A stretch of 64,000 nucleotides of DNA from Ophioderma brevispina (lineage: Eukaryota > Echinodermata > Ophiuroidea > Amphilepidida > Ophiodermatidae): positions 103,161 to 167,160 of the forward strand of contig JAMKCH010058428.1 of the NCBI GenBank assembly GCA_023653785.1, in the 5' to 3' direction. The position numbers and the translations under genes were made by a program. Below, in pieces: positions 11,150-24,071 of this stretch. The first letter of the stretch is position 1; every line of letters starts with the position of its first letter. The notes below the pieces were generated by a model, which saw nothing but the letters and a program-made list of their open reading frames with translations, ran no database searches and was not told where the DNA came from.

Positions 11150-14100
11150 TATGATTACATTCTTGAAAATGGATATCGATGTACTGGTTATTACTGAGAC
11201 ATGGTTAGCCGAAGGAAGAAACCTTGTTTTGTTATAGAAAATGCACTCGAGGGGGTTTATTCTTCATCAATTTGCAAGACCTGGTGATAACATGGTTGTG
11301 GCATAGCATTCTGTTCATAGTCTGTTTTGAAATTAAGTATCTTCCCACTGGCTTTTGACACATTAGTTTTGAAATGCCTCTGTCCCAGGGACAGTTCAAA
11401 ACTTTTGCGTCTTATCGCAATATATGTCCGCATCCCTCAAGAAAAATGGTTTAAAAGTAACCAGTTTCTTAAGGAGTTTAGTTTGATGATTTTTTATTCA
11501 AATATATCACACCTGCCTGGTAAGTAAACACTCCCTTATGGGCGAATTGACGTCATGTAAATAACCCTTCTAAAAGTGATGTTCTCGCTATCTTAGTCAA
11601 TTGGGAGCACGATTTCAACCAGTTCGTAGTGCGGTCCGCACGCACAAGTGCGGTAACACCTTTAGATCATGTTATGTCGCCCGGAGGACAATGTGTAAAG
11701 AACAACTGTTCCGTTCTCCCATTAGATTTGGATCGGAATATCGGTGCAATGTTACAGTAAATAAATTGAGCCTCCACCTGAAAAGAGGGTTATCACGTTC
11801 CGCTCATATAAAGATTCTGGAGTATAGGATGACGGTTACCTCTGACCTTAGGACATGAACTGAATATGTGCTTTCAAGTCATTATCCAAACGCTAAAGCG
11901 CAGGAGGTATAATACTACCTTATAGAAATGTTATGACGTAAAACACAGTCCAGAGAAACAACAACCTGGTCACAGAAAATGATTAGAACCCCTAAATGGT
12001 ATTTTTAGTGACGACGAAGTTAGAGCGGCACGAAGGTGCCGAAGGAAGTTTGAACCTAAATGGAGAAAAAACTCTTAATGCAGGATGATTATGACAAAAT
12101 TGGCGAACAAAATTATGGTTGACAAAATGATTTCGATAAGAAGACAGAGAAGTTATTTTAAGAAACATTTGAATAATGCTTGTTCCAAAACAATGTAAAG
12201 TACATTTAAACTCAATTCATTAACAAAATCTGTTCAGAGGCTTCCAGGCGTGTACTTCTAATGCCACTCTTGCTCAATCATGTGCTTTATTTGATGGACA
12301 AAGTCACCAGAATCAGATCTGAGTTAGATGAACAGTTTGTTGTGCAATCTAGTAGTAGTAGTAACAGTGGCATTCATCCAATTTGAATGCTATTTTTGTG
12401 AATTCCACTGTAATGTGGGTTGACAGGCATATCTGATGTTTCATCTCTGTAAACCAGTGTTTGTTGTAGTGAGAACTGTGTGCAGATTCTTGATAATTTT
12501 GTTCCCGTTAGTGAGGATGAAGTTAGAAAGGTATTTCTAATCTCCCAAAACACTAGTCCTCTCGACCCAAATTCCTACATGCTTTGAAGAAATGTATTGA
12601 CATCCTTCTTCCACTTATCATTCATTATCAATAATTCTTCATGACCGGTTGTTTTCCCCTCCATTCTTCGCCGAACGGAAGCTAAGCTATCATCACTCCT
12701 TTAATTAAGAAGCCCACCACTTAACATGATGTGCTTTAAGAAATTATCGCCCCTGTTTCCAGTCGCCCTTATTTGGGAAAATTCTTGAGTAACGACCCAA
12801 GTCTATTTCTAGATTTAACCATCATCTCCGTGTTAATAATCTGGGTGAACGGGTGAAACATTTCAATATGCATCAATTCTCTCACAGGACAGAAACAAGC
12901 TCTGCTTGGGTACAAATGATATATACTCAGAGAGATTAGATAATGGAAGGCTGTCATGCTGGTTCTTGCTAGAATCCTCTTCTGAATTCGATTACAATTC
13001 GATCATAACACTCTGATTGAACGCAAACGAACTGAAAATGAGTTTGGTTTATATCGATGGTGTTGTGCCTTAGACTTTTTAGTAGTTACCTTTTAGACCA
13101 ACGAATCGTTTGTCTGTTAAGTGTGGGTCTTGGGGTGATTATTCGGAAAAGCTCCCCTTTAAAAAATTCGGTGGTTTCCCAAGGGCTCTATTGCAGGTAA
13201 CCTATCTATCACTGCCGTTATGGTCAGCCGGTTTGCGAATATTATCATCGCTCCAGATTGCATATCATATCTACGCTGACGCGATACGCCAACTCTATTA
13301 GTTTTAATCACAGGTCTCCGGTGATAAGGCCCGCTGCCACAGCTCAGGCTTTCAAATGTTTGCATGTGAAATCGTTCTGGATTGTACAAAAATTTTAAAA
13401 CTCAATGATTCGAAACCGAGCTTTTCGTAATTGCATCTCCGTGGTATGCAAAGTCTGTATCCCACCTTGACCTGAAATCGGTGATCTGTGATCATCCGCC
13501 TCTTCGTAATTAAATTGGGATTTATTTGACAGGCTCTTACAATGAAAACAACCACGTTTGTTCCTCTCTTTTGTTAGCTAGTTCAATTTCCCGTTTGCGC
13601 AACTTTGGCGGATCCGCCCGTTCATGATCGGACATTGCTGAAAACATTGCAGTGAAGATCGGTGATACTTTCGCGCCTGGTTATGGCTATGGAACTCACT
13701 GTTGCGGGATGTTGTAGTCTGGACATCTTCAGCGTCTTCAGAACCTTCAAAACCGCGCGGGCGCGCGTTTAATTTTCAATAGGTAGAATATTAGGTGCTT
13801 TATCCTTTACTTCGTTGAGTCCAATGGGGTGCCCTGTCCAGCAGAGATTTTCAATTCAAGATCTGGTTGCATGTTACAATTGTGTCACTAGGTCAGCGCT
13901 TAATTATTTGCAAGATCTTAATTAAAGGCAAGAAGGTAGGCGCGCGGGACTTAGATCCTCCTGCGATCTCACGCGTCTCATCGCCGAGAGGTCTAAGCGC
14001 CTCTGTCCGGCGATAAATCCCTTTTTTGGTTTTGGGTCCAAAATTGTGGAACAATTTTACCTTATAGTATGCGCAATGCCCCCAATGTGCGGTGCTTTAA

Positions 14101-14150
14101 GAAATTGCTAAAGACAAACATATTCATGGTGATTAGTTATTTTAGTCATG
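11150..14150 (+). pseudogene. LINE ORF2-like remnant (endonuclease + reverse transcriptase), copy A
   Basis: Read across many frameshifts, the plus strand encodes a Jockey-superfamily/CR1-L2-like non-LTR retrotransposon protein. The AP-endonuclease part starts near 11160 with an ILENDIDVLVITETWL-like stretch. SNQFLKEF follows near 11450 and an RTHKCGNT segment near 11640. The reverse transcriptase begins near 12510 (DEVRKA-like). A YRPVS-like segment lies near 12755, LLDLSSAFDTLDHN-like near 12965-13020, and GDYSEKLP with a GVPQGS-like stretch near 13135-13195. The catalytic YADD lies at 13272, where two extra bases (about 13281-13282) break the second Asp codon. The C-terminal LINE region runs to about 14100 (PRGLKRS-like near 13995, then RCFKKLLK). 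No frame stays open beyond 85 codons, so the copy is inactive or badly sequenced. Confidence 0.85.
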
Positions 14151-14339
14151 GCTCGCTTGATGGAAGGTTTTATTTTAATCTGTAATATGGTATATATTTA
14201 TTTCTTTTAATGATGGTGTAAAGAAATGAAAATGTATTCTTTTTTTATAGTTGCTAGGTTAATATTCAGGAAAATATGACATGAAACTTGTCAAGCTTTT
14301 TGATTTATTCCTTAACCCAATACCCCCTTTTTTGGGGCT

Positions 14340-15650
14340 TAGTACTGGTTGAAAAACTACAACAAACTGTAATAGCCACAGTCCCTAAGCACAATTTTTG
14401 GTGCACTTTTTCCTAAAAGCATGACACTTGGCATGCCTATTCATACTGAGCCCCTGAACAATTTCTGATAAAGTGCCACAATGTAGCGCCCTATTGGCCA
14501 ACAGCGCCCTCTATAGTTTACCTAATTATGAAATATTCATTTCAAGAGCGTATAAATGCCATAACGCTAATATTTTGTTGACTCAAATAAGGTCCTAATG
14601 TTTCAAATATGCCTGTAATATAATTTTCATTTAGGTCAATATCAATATGGCTGCCATCTTAGATTTCACATGGGTCCGCCATTAATGCCACATTTAAAGC
14701 CTAACTTGTGAATTTCAAAATGGAAAAACCCAATTTTAAAAGGATAACTCCACATGGTAATTCTGAGACTTCAGAAAGCACCTGATGACATTGTCAGCAG
14801 TAATAGCTGCATTATCATAATTTCAATATGGCGACTGATCAAAATGGCCCACCATGTCCAATTGTGTACATTGTGTCATTGCGTAGTCTCCCACCAAAAA
14901 CTTCCACCTAGCTTCCAGTTCAAGTAATATGATAGGTATATCGGACTTGGGATGAGACAAAAATGACACAGAAGTAGCCCCGAAAAATATATCATGACTT
15001 TTAATCAGCTCCACTGGCAATGACAAAGTTAGAGCCTAGAGTACTGAAAGGAACACTTGGCACATTTGAAAATAGTCGCCCCTCAATATTTTCAAATCTA
15101 TATTGTGCATTGGTTGTAAAGCTTTTAATATACAAAAGTCCTTCAACCCGATGATTAATACCAAATCGCTTCCTTATGCCGTATGGGTAAACGGAACATT
15201 GGTAAGTGGGGAGTCTTTGTGGCGTGGCCGGCGACGCGAAATCGCAGACGACGAAAATGGCGTTTAAACCAAGAACACGCACGCCGTAATGCCTGTTTCC
15301 CAACTCATGCACACTGTTTGAGCCTTCTATAACTTTTGTGGTTTAATATCAGTGATTACATCCAAATATTCAGTAATTTAACACATTTGGTTGATTAAGT
15401 TATGGAAAACTTAAAAAGTTAGCCTACAAATTACCTGGATATAAATTTAATAAAATATAAAAATAAATTTGATTGATTGATTGATTGAATGTGATATCTT
15501 TTTCCTCATATCATTGTCCCTAGCCTATCTGTTTTGGGTATGTTATTTTTTAATGTGTAAAAGATATCTCTGTTCTTCTCAGGCCTAGTCTATCATTTGA
15601 GAGCACATTGAAGACTTTCATATTTTTGGAATGTGCCAGTTCCGCTTGAA
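14340..15650 (+). repeat. Interspersed repeat R1 in tandem copy B
   Basis: This copy is longest on the left side and serves as my reference for R1. It contains CCTAAAAGCATGACA near 14415, GAGCCCCTGAACAATTTCTG near 14448, AGCGCCCTATTGGCC near 14485, the GGCTGCCATCTTAGATTTCA stretch near 14650, and the 3' half shared with both solo copies. The (TTGA)n run lies at about 15462-15487. No protein domain is seen. Confidence 0.75.
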
Positions 15651-16869
15651 AGGATACTTAGTACAGATGGCCCTATGGACATGTCACAAACCTGTCTCAA
15701 TTAACCACTTTGAGTATATCAAGGACAACCATTCTTGGTTGATTTGGGATATGGGTCTTTGGCAGTTTTACCAAACTTCTCAAATGCTAATTTTACTCAG
15801 GGAGCAACTTTTTTTCAATTTTACAAAATTTGTTTAAATTGGCCTAACATTGGGCCTCGGCACAGCAGATAGAAAATTGGATTAGCCATGATTTGATTCA
15901 GATTCATCAGAGTAAACTCTACCAAAACCAATGATTAATAGCAACTACATGTAGAATGCTACGCCGCGCCACTGAAGGCTGCTCTCGTGTCGTCTTCTAG
16001 TGTAATTTTTAACTGTTTATTGGCCATCAATCTCTACGATTTTGATACCAGGGATAAGGATAGGTATTCAGCGACAATGAAGATAAGGAAGGTAGCCTGT
16101 TATCATTTTAGTATTTCATGTTTTTTAAGAATTTTGATGGTCATCTTGCCTCAGATTGTACTGACGTTTACCGCAGTGACATTATACATATCAGCCTCAT
16201 GATTACATCGCCTTCTAGATGGTGATCACTCACCGGCTGATCACTCTGTTTGCGACAGATTGAATGAGCGTCAATCACCTTCAATTATGTCCACTGATCA
16301 GATTCTCATGCATAGACAGGCACATATGGGTGCCTGGTTTCTATTGTCACTTAACCACGGATTTGAAACACAAGCAAGCCGGAAACAAAGCTGCAGTCTC
16401 TGACACATTTGTCTGATTAAGTAATGGATACTCTCTACATTGCTGTCCTAACATTTTAAAACTTTTGTTATAAAAAGGAAAAACTCTAAACGCCACCGAA
16501 AACGTTGGAGAAAGCGAGGTAAGCGAAGGTGGTAAGAAAGGAAAATCCACGTTGTAACGGTGTCTAAAGGCGCGGATCTAGGGATTGGGCGGACGCGGGC
16601 GCGCGCCTCCGGTAATTCTGCAAAATCTTGCAAAATAAGTCCATTTTGAGTATTTTGGACAAGTTTCAGACTTTCAGCCCCCGGTAAGTTTGACGTGTTT
16701 CAAATCCTGGATCAGCTGGTCTATCTCCGTGATATAGTGCCTCAGTAGAACTTAAAGGCATAAAATGTTAAAACCTACACGGCATAACATTTTTAACATT
16801 AAAAAACAAATTTAGATAATTCACCTATGGAATGCACAGACAATAAATTTGTGTAATTAAAACTCTGAC

Positions 16870-19740
16870 AATTTATGATTTACATTCTTGAAAATGATAT
16901 CGATGTATGGGTTATTACTGAGTCATGGTTAGGAGAAGAAGACCCTGGTGTTATAGGAGGAATGCCACTCCGCTGGGTTTATTTCCCCTTAACTTTGCAA
17001 GAACTGGTGTAAACATGGTGGCATAGCAATTCTGTTCAAGTCTGTTTTGAAATTAAGTATCTCTCCCACTGTTTTGACACTATTAGTTTTGAACATGCCT
17101 CTTGGCACGACAGTTCAAAACTTTTGCGTCTTATCGCAATACTTCGTCCGCATCAGCAAAGAAAAAATGGTTTTTTAAAAGTAACCAGTTTATTAAGGAG
17201 TTTGAGATTTTTTTATCAAATATCACCCCTTCCTGGTAAACCACTCCTTATGGCGATATGAACGTTATGTCAATAACCCTTCTGAAAAGTGATTGTTATT
17301 GCGATCTTTCGTCAATGCGGAGCACGATTTTCAACAGTTCGTAGTCGGTCCGAAGCACAAGTGCGGTAACACCTTAGATCATGTTAGGCGGCCAGGGGAC
17401 AATTTGTTAACGAATGTTGCCGTTATCCATGGGTGATTTGGATCCGGATTCCTGATTTATGGTTTGTGCAATGTACAGTAAATAAATTAAGCCTCACCTG
17501 AAAAGAGGGTTATCACGTTCCGCTCATATAAAGATCTGGATATGGAATGCGTTTAACTCTGACTAGACATGAAACTGAATCTGTGCTTTCAAGTAATATC
17601 CAAACGCTCAAGCGCCTCTTTTATTAATCACTATTAGAAATGTTCTTGATAAAAGTCAAGAAAAGACCTGTCACAGAAAATGATTAGAAACCCTAAATGG
17701 TAAGTGACGAGTTGGAGGAACGAGTTTGCCGCAGGAAGTTGACGTAAATGGAGAAAACTCGTAATGCAGATGATTATGACAAAGATTTAGTCGAACAAAA
17801 CTTCTAATGGTGAACAAAATGATTCTCGATAAGAAGAAGACAGAGTCTTTTAGGAAACATTGAATAATGATAATTCCAAAACATGTACTAGTACATTAAA
17901 GCTCAATTATTAACAAATCTGTAGAGGCTTCAGCGTGTACTCTCAATGCCACTCTTGACCTATCACTTTGCTTCTTATTTGAGGAACAAAGTCACCAGAA
18001 TCAGATCTGAGTTAGATGAAGAGTTTGTTGTGCATTCTAGTAGTATAGTAGTACAGTGAATTATCAAAGTTGAATGTTATTTTGTGTGAATTCCACTGAT
18101 ACTGGGGTTGACAGTGCAATATCTGATGTTTATCTCATGTAAACCAGTGTAGTGAGAACTGGTGCAGATTCTTGTAATTTGTTCCCGTTAGTGAGGATGA
18201 GTTAGAAAGGCAATTTCTAAACTTACCAATAAAACTAGTCCTCTCGACCCAATTCCTACCTGGCTTTTGAAGAAATGTATTGATATCCTTCTCAATTATA
18301 AGCTATTATCAATAATGCATTAATGACCGGCTGGTTTCTCTCCATTCTTCGCGAAGCTATCATCACTCCTTTAATTAAGAAGCCCACACTTAACCCGATT
18401 TGTTAAGAATGATCGCCTGTGTCCAGTCGCCCTACTCTTGGGAAAATCTTGAGTAACCAGCTATGTCTAGATTTAACACATCTCAGTTGTTAATAATCAT
18501 GGTGAAACATTCAATCGATACAATTCCCCTCACAGACAGAAAAAGCTTGCTTAGGGTTATAAAAAATGATTACTCGCGAATTAAGATAATGGTAAGGCTT
18601 GGTCATGCTGGTTCTGCTAGATCTCTCTTCTGCATTCGAAACACTCGATCTTAACACTCTGATTGAACGAATGCAGAATGAGTTTGGTATCGCTGGTTTT
18701 GTGCTAAACTTTTTTAGTAGTTACCGTAGAGATCGTTCTCGTAAAGTGTGTGTCCTGGGTGATTATTCTGAAAAGCTCCTTTAAAAATTCGGTGTTCCCC
18801 AGGGCTCTATGCAGGTCACTATCCTCACTGCGTATGGTCAGCCGGTTGCGAATATTATCATGCTTTCCAGATTGCATATCATATATACGCTGACGATACG
18901 CAATCTATATTAGTTTTAATCCCAGGTCTCCGGTGGATACGGCCGATGCAAAAGCTCAGGCTTCAAATTGCATAAGTGAAATTCGTTCTTGGATGTTCAC
19001 AAAAAAATTTTTAAAAACTCAATGATCGAAAACCGAGCTTATTAGTAATTGATCTCCGTGGCATGCAAAGCTGGTATTCCCACCTTGACCTGAAGATCGG
19101 TGGATCTGAGATTGATCCGCCTCTTCGTCAATAAAAATTGGGTATCATATTTGACCGGCTCTGACAATGAAACAACACGTTTCCTCTCTTATTCGTCGTA
19201 TCAATTTCCATTTGCGCAATCTTTGGCGGATCCGCCGTTTCATTGATTCGTGACACTTGTGAACATGCAGTAGAGCGTTGATACTTTCTCGCCTGGACAT
19301 GGCCAACTCATGTTTGGCGGGGATGTGGTCGCTGACATTCAGCGTCTTCAGAACCTTAAAAAACCGCGCGGCGCCGTTGAATTTTTCAAGTCGGTTAGGA
19401 CGTATAGGATCTCCTTACTTCGTAGCTCCACTGGTTGCCTGTCAGCAGAGGATTTTTCCCCCCCCCCCCCCAATTCAAGATCTTGGTGCATGCCGTTTAC
19501 AATTGGTCACTAAGGTTCGCGCCTAATTATTTGCCAGATCTTATTTATAGACAAGAAGGTAGGCGCGAGGGACTTAGATCCTCCTGCGATCTCACGCGTC
19601 TCATTTCGTCCCGAGGTCTTAAGCGCTCTTTCGGCGATTTAATTCTTTTTCGTGTTGGGTCCAAAATTGTGGAACAATTTACCTTCTAGTATGCGCAATG
19701 TCCCCAATGTGCGGTGCTTTAAGAAATGCCTCAAGACACA
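16870..19740 (+). pseudogene. LINE ORF2-like remnant (endonuclease + reverse transcriptase), copy B
   Basis: This is the same protein order as copy A. Endonuclease: VWVITESWLGEEDPG-like near 16895-16945 and THKCGNT-like near 17360. Reverse transcriptase: DEVRKA-like near 18195, MLVLLDLSSAFETLD at about 18605-18650, an uninterrupted stretch NEFGIAGFVLNFFSSY at about 18678-18725, GDYSEKL near 18760, GVPQGS-like near 18795, and an intact YADD at codons 18886-18897. C-terminal region: a DLRSSCDLTRL-like segment near 19570, SRGLKRSFGDL near 19605 and RCFKK near 19715. The longest clean frames are 61-84 codons. Because YADD is intact here and broken only by a two-base insertion in copy A, the ancestor carried a functional-looking active site. 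Confidence 0.85.
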
Positions 19741-19984
19741 CTATTTTCATGGTTGCTTAGTGATTTTTTTAGTCTGGATGCTTGCTGGGCAGTTATTTTA
19801 ATACTGTGTACTATGATATATTATTTCTTTTTAATGCTGGCTTGTAAAGAATGAAAAGATCATTTTTTTTCTAAGTATTATTATTTATCATATTCATATA
19901 GTTGTATTTCTTGTAAAGCGCATGATCCACGGGAAATCCGCTTATACAACTGTTTTTAAAATAATAATAAAATAATAAACTGAG

Positions 19985-21955
19985 GCCCGATGGCCTACAA
20001 TCCAAATTCAGAATTCATTAATTGAACCATCTAAACGACCTGGGGGTGAGTGAAAAAAGTCAACAAGCCACTGTACTTAATTTAAACAAAAACCCAGTTT
20101 CTGGCATTCCTAATAAAATATGGCCGTTGCTATTCTGTGATTATTAGCTAGGAGCTAGTTATAATCTGTTATCCAATTCCAAATGTCCTTAGGTTTTCAG
20201 AACGGCAAACGTTTCATAAACGTAGTAAAATGCAAAATTAAACCAAAAATCAAGTGGATGTGCTATTTGATTCAAAAATCCTAATGACACAGACAATCCT
20301 AAAATGTTAAAGGACCTAGCCTAAAAGAATAAAACGTCCATTCTAAATTTTGCAATGAATAAAGGGAAAGTTTCGTACGGGAAAACACAGGGCGTATTAC
20401 ATTTATAAAATCAAAACTATCAAACCAGCTCAAGCTTCCAGTTGTTATCTTTTGTCTACACCCCTGGCTTGGATCGTTAAATCAACCTATACCTATACGA
20501 GCTTGGAAATCCCACAAGTTGGAGCTATTCTTAAATTAACAAATGTCAACTTTGGCATGATAATTAACAAAATCTGAACACGGCTCTCACATCACGTAGC
20601 ACAGTTGTCATTTTTAAAGAAAGATGACTACATTATTTAGGGTGAAGTCATGCTTGAGTGGACATCACATTCGAAACACTGCTGGTTTCAATCCTGATAT
20701 ATAATATGCGTCCATATCCACTGAAAAAGGAATCTCTCTCCCTTTCTTTCGGTGATACATTCCGTAAGATGGGTCTGATATAAGAGATGATATTCTGATT
20801 GTTTGGGTAAGTGCTGACTATGAGTGAGGTTACTTCTATTAATTAAGTCTTGGCATCCAACTGAGTGGTTTACCACAAATGAAATTTATTAGACTTAAAA
20901 GCACCAAAGAGTCCATATAAACTGCTTTAGCAACTATGTTGATGCATCCAGTAATCCTTTCAGCGAATTGTACAACCCAAATTCCTGTTTTTTATTATAG
21001 GTGCAAAATTAAGGTGGTAACCCAATGGAAAACTGGTCCCCAAACTTTAATCCATCAAAATTGAGATTTGGTTATCAGAAGAAGAAGTTTATATTTTCTC
21101 ATTACCCCGGGGAAATTTAAAGCCCAGGAAATGTTTCAGTTGATATAAGTTCAAATGTTGTCAACCCCCCGTAATTATACAGTCTCCTACGGGCCAGTTT
21201 AGTACACTTATGCTTTTACATCCAAAGGGCTTGACGATTAAACACAAAATTTTAAAAAGATGTTTTTTTTAATGAAAATCGGACAAGATCCGTTCGACCA
21301 ACCTTATTCTCTACTCAGATTTAAGCAATAGGACAGTAATGAATCAAAAGTGATAAGTGATATTGCTGGCAGAGATTGCTACAAATTCAGAAACTTATGT
21401 TTATGGGGATATTTCACAAAATCTTTAACAAAAATACTTTGTGTTACGCCAAATCCCCCTACTCACAAAGCAAGTGTTTGTGTAACAACTTTTTACACTA
21501 GGAGATTGTCTCATCAGAGACAAAGTTTAACATCATTATAACAAAATGGATTTTCTTTGTAGTTAGAATCTGTACTTCAAATCAGTACATATGCCCTGTA
21601 TCTTCTAACATTTGATGGATTTATTAGATATCAATGAAAAAAAAAAAAATCCCCAATAAAATGGAAACGTCAAACAATATCAGTGCTGAATTTTCCAAGC
21701 CATAAGCATTCATTAACAAGTACCAAATACATGTGTTATTTAGACCTTTCCATTTCGAAACAGACTTGTTGGTAGCATTTCAATATGAGATTCATCATTC
21801 ATAAGTGAAGTTAGGCTTAATGGATAATCAGTGGTGCCATTTTGAAATCTAATGTGGCAGGAATATGACATTGATACTGACATAATGAAGGTCCTGATAA
21901 TTAAGAGTGCTTAGAATCTTACTGGACTTTATTTGAACAAAAGCGTTAGAGAGAT
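19985..21955. other. Unannotated DNA
   Basis: No gene or transposon domain is recognised. The stretch 21830-21950 has GCCATTTTGAAATCT-like words similar to R1, possibly a further decayed R1 fragment. The A-run at about 21638-21650 is simple sequence. Confidence 0.4.
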
Positions 21956-21959
21956 TGGA

Positions 21960-22490
21960 CTCAACAAACCCAAGAGGTGCTTTTAGAAATTGGGTTATTA
22001 TTAAAATTCAATGATAGTCAATTCGCGGCCATTTTGAAATACGAAGACGCCATCTTGAAATAATTTAAGATTTCGGTGTCTGTTACTTCTGCAAGTCCCG
22101 CAGTGCTTTTTCTGAACTCCTCAGCATTAACAATGTTGGATTGTTCTTTAAATTAGGTTTTCATTCAATCTTAAATCAAGTTAGGGGCTTAAATATGGAT
22201 TTCATTGGCGGCCATTTTGAAATCTAAGATGGCAGCCATAATGATCAAAGCTTATATACATATACATGAATTTAAATCTTAGTGGACCTTATTTGGTCAA
22301 AACTAGTTGGCGTAGTTTGGCATTTAGCTATAATTGGGTAAAAAACTACTGAGGGCGCTGTAGGCCAATAGGGGGGCGCTACTTTTGGCACTTTATCAGA
22401 AATTGGTCGGGGCCTCAATTGTATAAGCAGTACCGAGGGTTTCATGCTTTTAGGAAAAACAGTGCACAATACTTGCTTTTTTGTGTTAGG
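21960..22490 (-). repeat. Interspersed repeat R1, inverted copy
   Basis: The reverse complement aligns with 14400-14840. From high to low coordinate it shows the CCTAAAAGCATGA word, a GGCCCCGACCAATTTCTGATAAAG-like stretch broken by substitutions, GCGCC-CTATTGGCC, the ATGGCTGCCATCTTAGATTTC segment at about 22235-22205, and ACTGCGGGACTTGCAGAAGTA-like sequence. It has no coding potential. Its orientation is opposite to copies A and B, 2 kb from the end of copy B. Confidence 0.7.
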
Positions 22491-22499
22491 CAGTTGAGA

Positions 22500-22935
22500 A
22501 GTCATTTTAAAGCATTACATGCATGAGTGCTGTGATGTTCATTGAGAACAAAAATGAAAGATAATACGCAGTGTTAAAATTTTAAATTAACCCATTTTGT
22601 TTTAAAAAATTGCCTTAAATTAATTATTCATGACATAATTAAGAAGAAATTCAGATAAAGTGTTTAGCATGTCAATCGGTTGTTGTACTCATTGAGGTTC
22701 AACATACTATTGCTGCAACCCGTGCAGTTTAAGTAAAGGTTTAAAAATTATGGCAACATAGGCATTCGCTCCAACTGCATTAGTCCAAATGCATCAATCT
22801 TTAATTATTTTGCGATATGTTTATGTTCTGAGTTTCTTTCCCGTGTTAGACCATAAGAGGCTTAATTAGGGGAAAAATACAATATATAGAGCTCGAGACG
22901 GTTTGCAAAATAGTTATAATAATGATTTAAACATT
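22500..22935. other. Unannotated DNA
   Basis: Nothing recognisable is seen in this short AT-rich stretch. Confidence 0.4.
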
Positions 22936-22940
22936 TTTAT

Positions 22941-22985
22941 ACACACACTGGCCAGAAGTATTGCAACATGCAGAAAAACAATTAT
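22941..22985 (+). repeat. Left TIR-like sequence, pairs with 28065-28110
   Basis: The sequence ACACTGGCCAGAAGTATTGC, then ACATGCAGAAAAACAATT, matches the reverse complement of about 28065-28107 at most positions, allowing one- or two-base gaps. The words resemble Tc1-like terminal repeats as I remember them. The pair could bound one 5.2-kb element or be two separate facing copies. Confidence 0.55.
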
Positions 22986-24035
22986 ATTCAAAAAATTGCT
23001 TTCAAATTGCACCAGGAGAGTTCCTGACTACAAATTACGTAATATTGTCAGAATTACGATTTTCAGACGGATGCGGCTTACAGAATCAAATATGACGAGA
23101 CGTCTGATTTGCTTGTCATGTTCCCCTAAATTGGCGGGTTTAAAGAGGCCAGCTCTGATATCTGCCGATGGGGTTACTCCAGAAGGATCAGGCACAGGAA
23201 CGTCAAAATGGTTGAAAAATCATCATTAAATGGATTATATGGGTTTGTAGGGTCTCTGTAAATTTTTAGGGTAACAATCGGAGTGGTTGTATGGACCGAA
23301 ATGAGATGTCAATAGAAAAAAGGGGGAGCACTTCCAGGGCCGTTGGACTCGGTAAATTAACGACAGGGGAGAAGAAAGCCGGGTTACATGATAACTTGAA
23401 AACCACTTTTAATGCACCGTTGACCTTTTTGGTGTTTGGTCACGTACTGTGTACAACGGAATTAGACATGATTTATGTAAACCACGTGATGTATCCGACG
23501 AGTATAGCATTTGGATGTCTCCAATTTTTCAACATTTTTCTAAGACCACCGTCTGGCATTGACTTTATCTCATTCCCGTCCTCAAAACCACTACCATTTT
23601 TTTTCTGCAAACATTTAAATAACCCCTGATCGAACCCGAAACAATCATAAGCGGCATATTTTTGTGAAGCCATTCTTTTTTTCGTGTCGTATTCCTTTGG
23701 AAGTGCAAACGGCAAGTAATCGTTCGCCACCGTAGTTCCTGTAATCGCCCACATTTATGGAACATGGCAAACAATCACAATCAACACATGTTTTCACCCT
23801 TTGTGGATATGGGAATAACATCTTGATAAAAACCATAACTGTTGACATAAATACGTTTAAGGATGTGGTCAAGAGTATATAGTTAAGCAGAGAGTGACAT
23901 ATATTGTAAGAAGGGCATGTCTTTATAAAAGCATGAATGAAACTTGGCATTTAATGTTTTTAAAATTAAATTACTGATTTATTTTAAAGAATTGGCGGGG
24001 GGGGGGGCAACCACGTCACGTCAATTCATCTTCCA

Positions 24036-24071
24036 AGGTCAAACAAGGTCATTTGGGGTCATCTGAGGTCA
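24036..24071 (+). promoter_or_regulatory. Four AGGTCA-type half-sites at exact 10-base spacing
   Basis: RGGTCA occurs at 24036-24041, 24046-24051, 24056-24061 and 24066-24071, each separated by four bases, which makes three overlapping DR4 arrangements. AGGTCA is the half-site of many nuclear receptors, and DR4 is a spacing used by some of them. Occurrence inside repeat-rich DNA means this could be only a tandem microrepeat; binding is untested. Confidence 0.4.

Larger units (their letters stand above)
8546..14265 (+). mobile_element. Composite R1-LINE unit, tandem copy A
   Basis: The whole interval is collinear with 14280-19860 (copy B). Order in both: R1 repeat, (TTGA)n, a non-coding stretch with the phrase AAATCCTGGATC near 10980, an AP-endonuclease domain, a reverse transcriptase and a LINE C-terminal region. 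Copy A stops near 14265, before the 3' tail seen in copy B at 19980. Its left edge at about 8546 starts later than copy B, whose R1 part extends left to about 14340. Differences between copies are dominated by 1-5-base indels. Confidence 0.8.
14280..19980 (+). mobile_element. Composite R1-LINE unit, tandem copy B
   Basis: This is collinear with copy A (8546-14265) and more complete at both ends. Its left part extends to about 14280-14430, a segment also found inverted at about 22400-22490. Its right end has a LINE-type 3' end: TTGTAAAGCGC near 19912, then an AATAATAATAAAATAATAA tail at about 19957-19979. This tail is typical in style for CR1/L2-like elements, which end in short tandem A-rich repeats. 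Confidence 0.8.
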
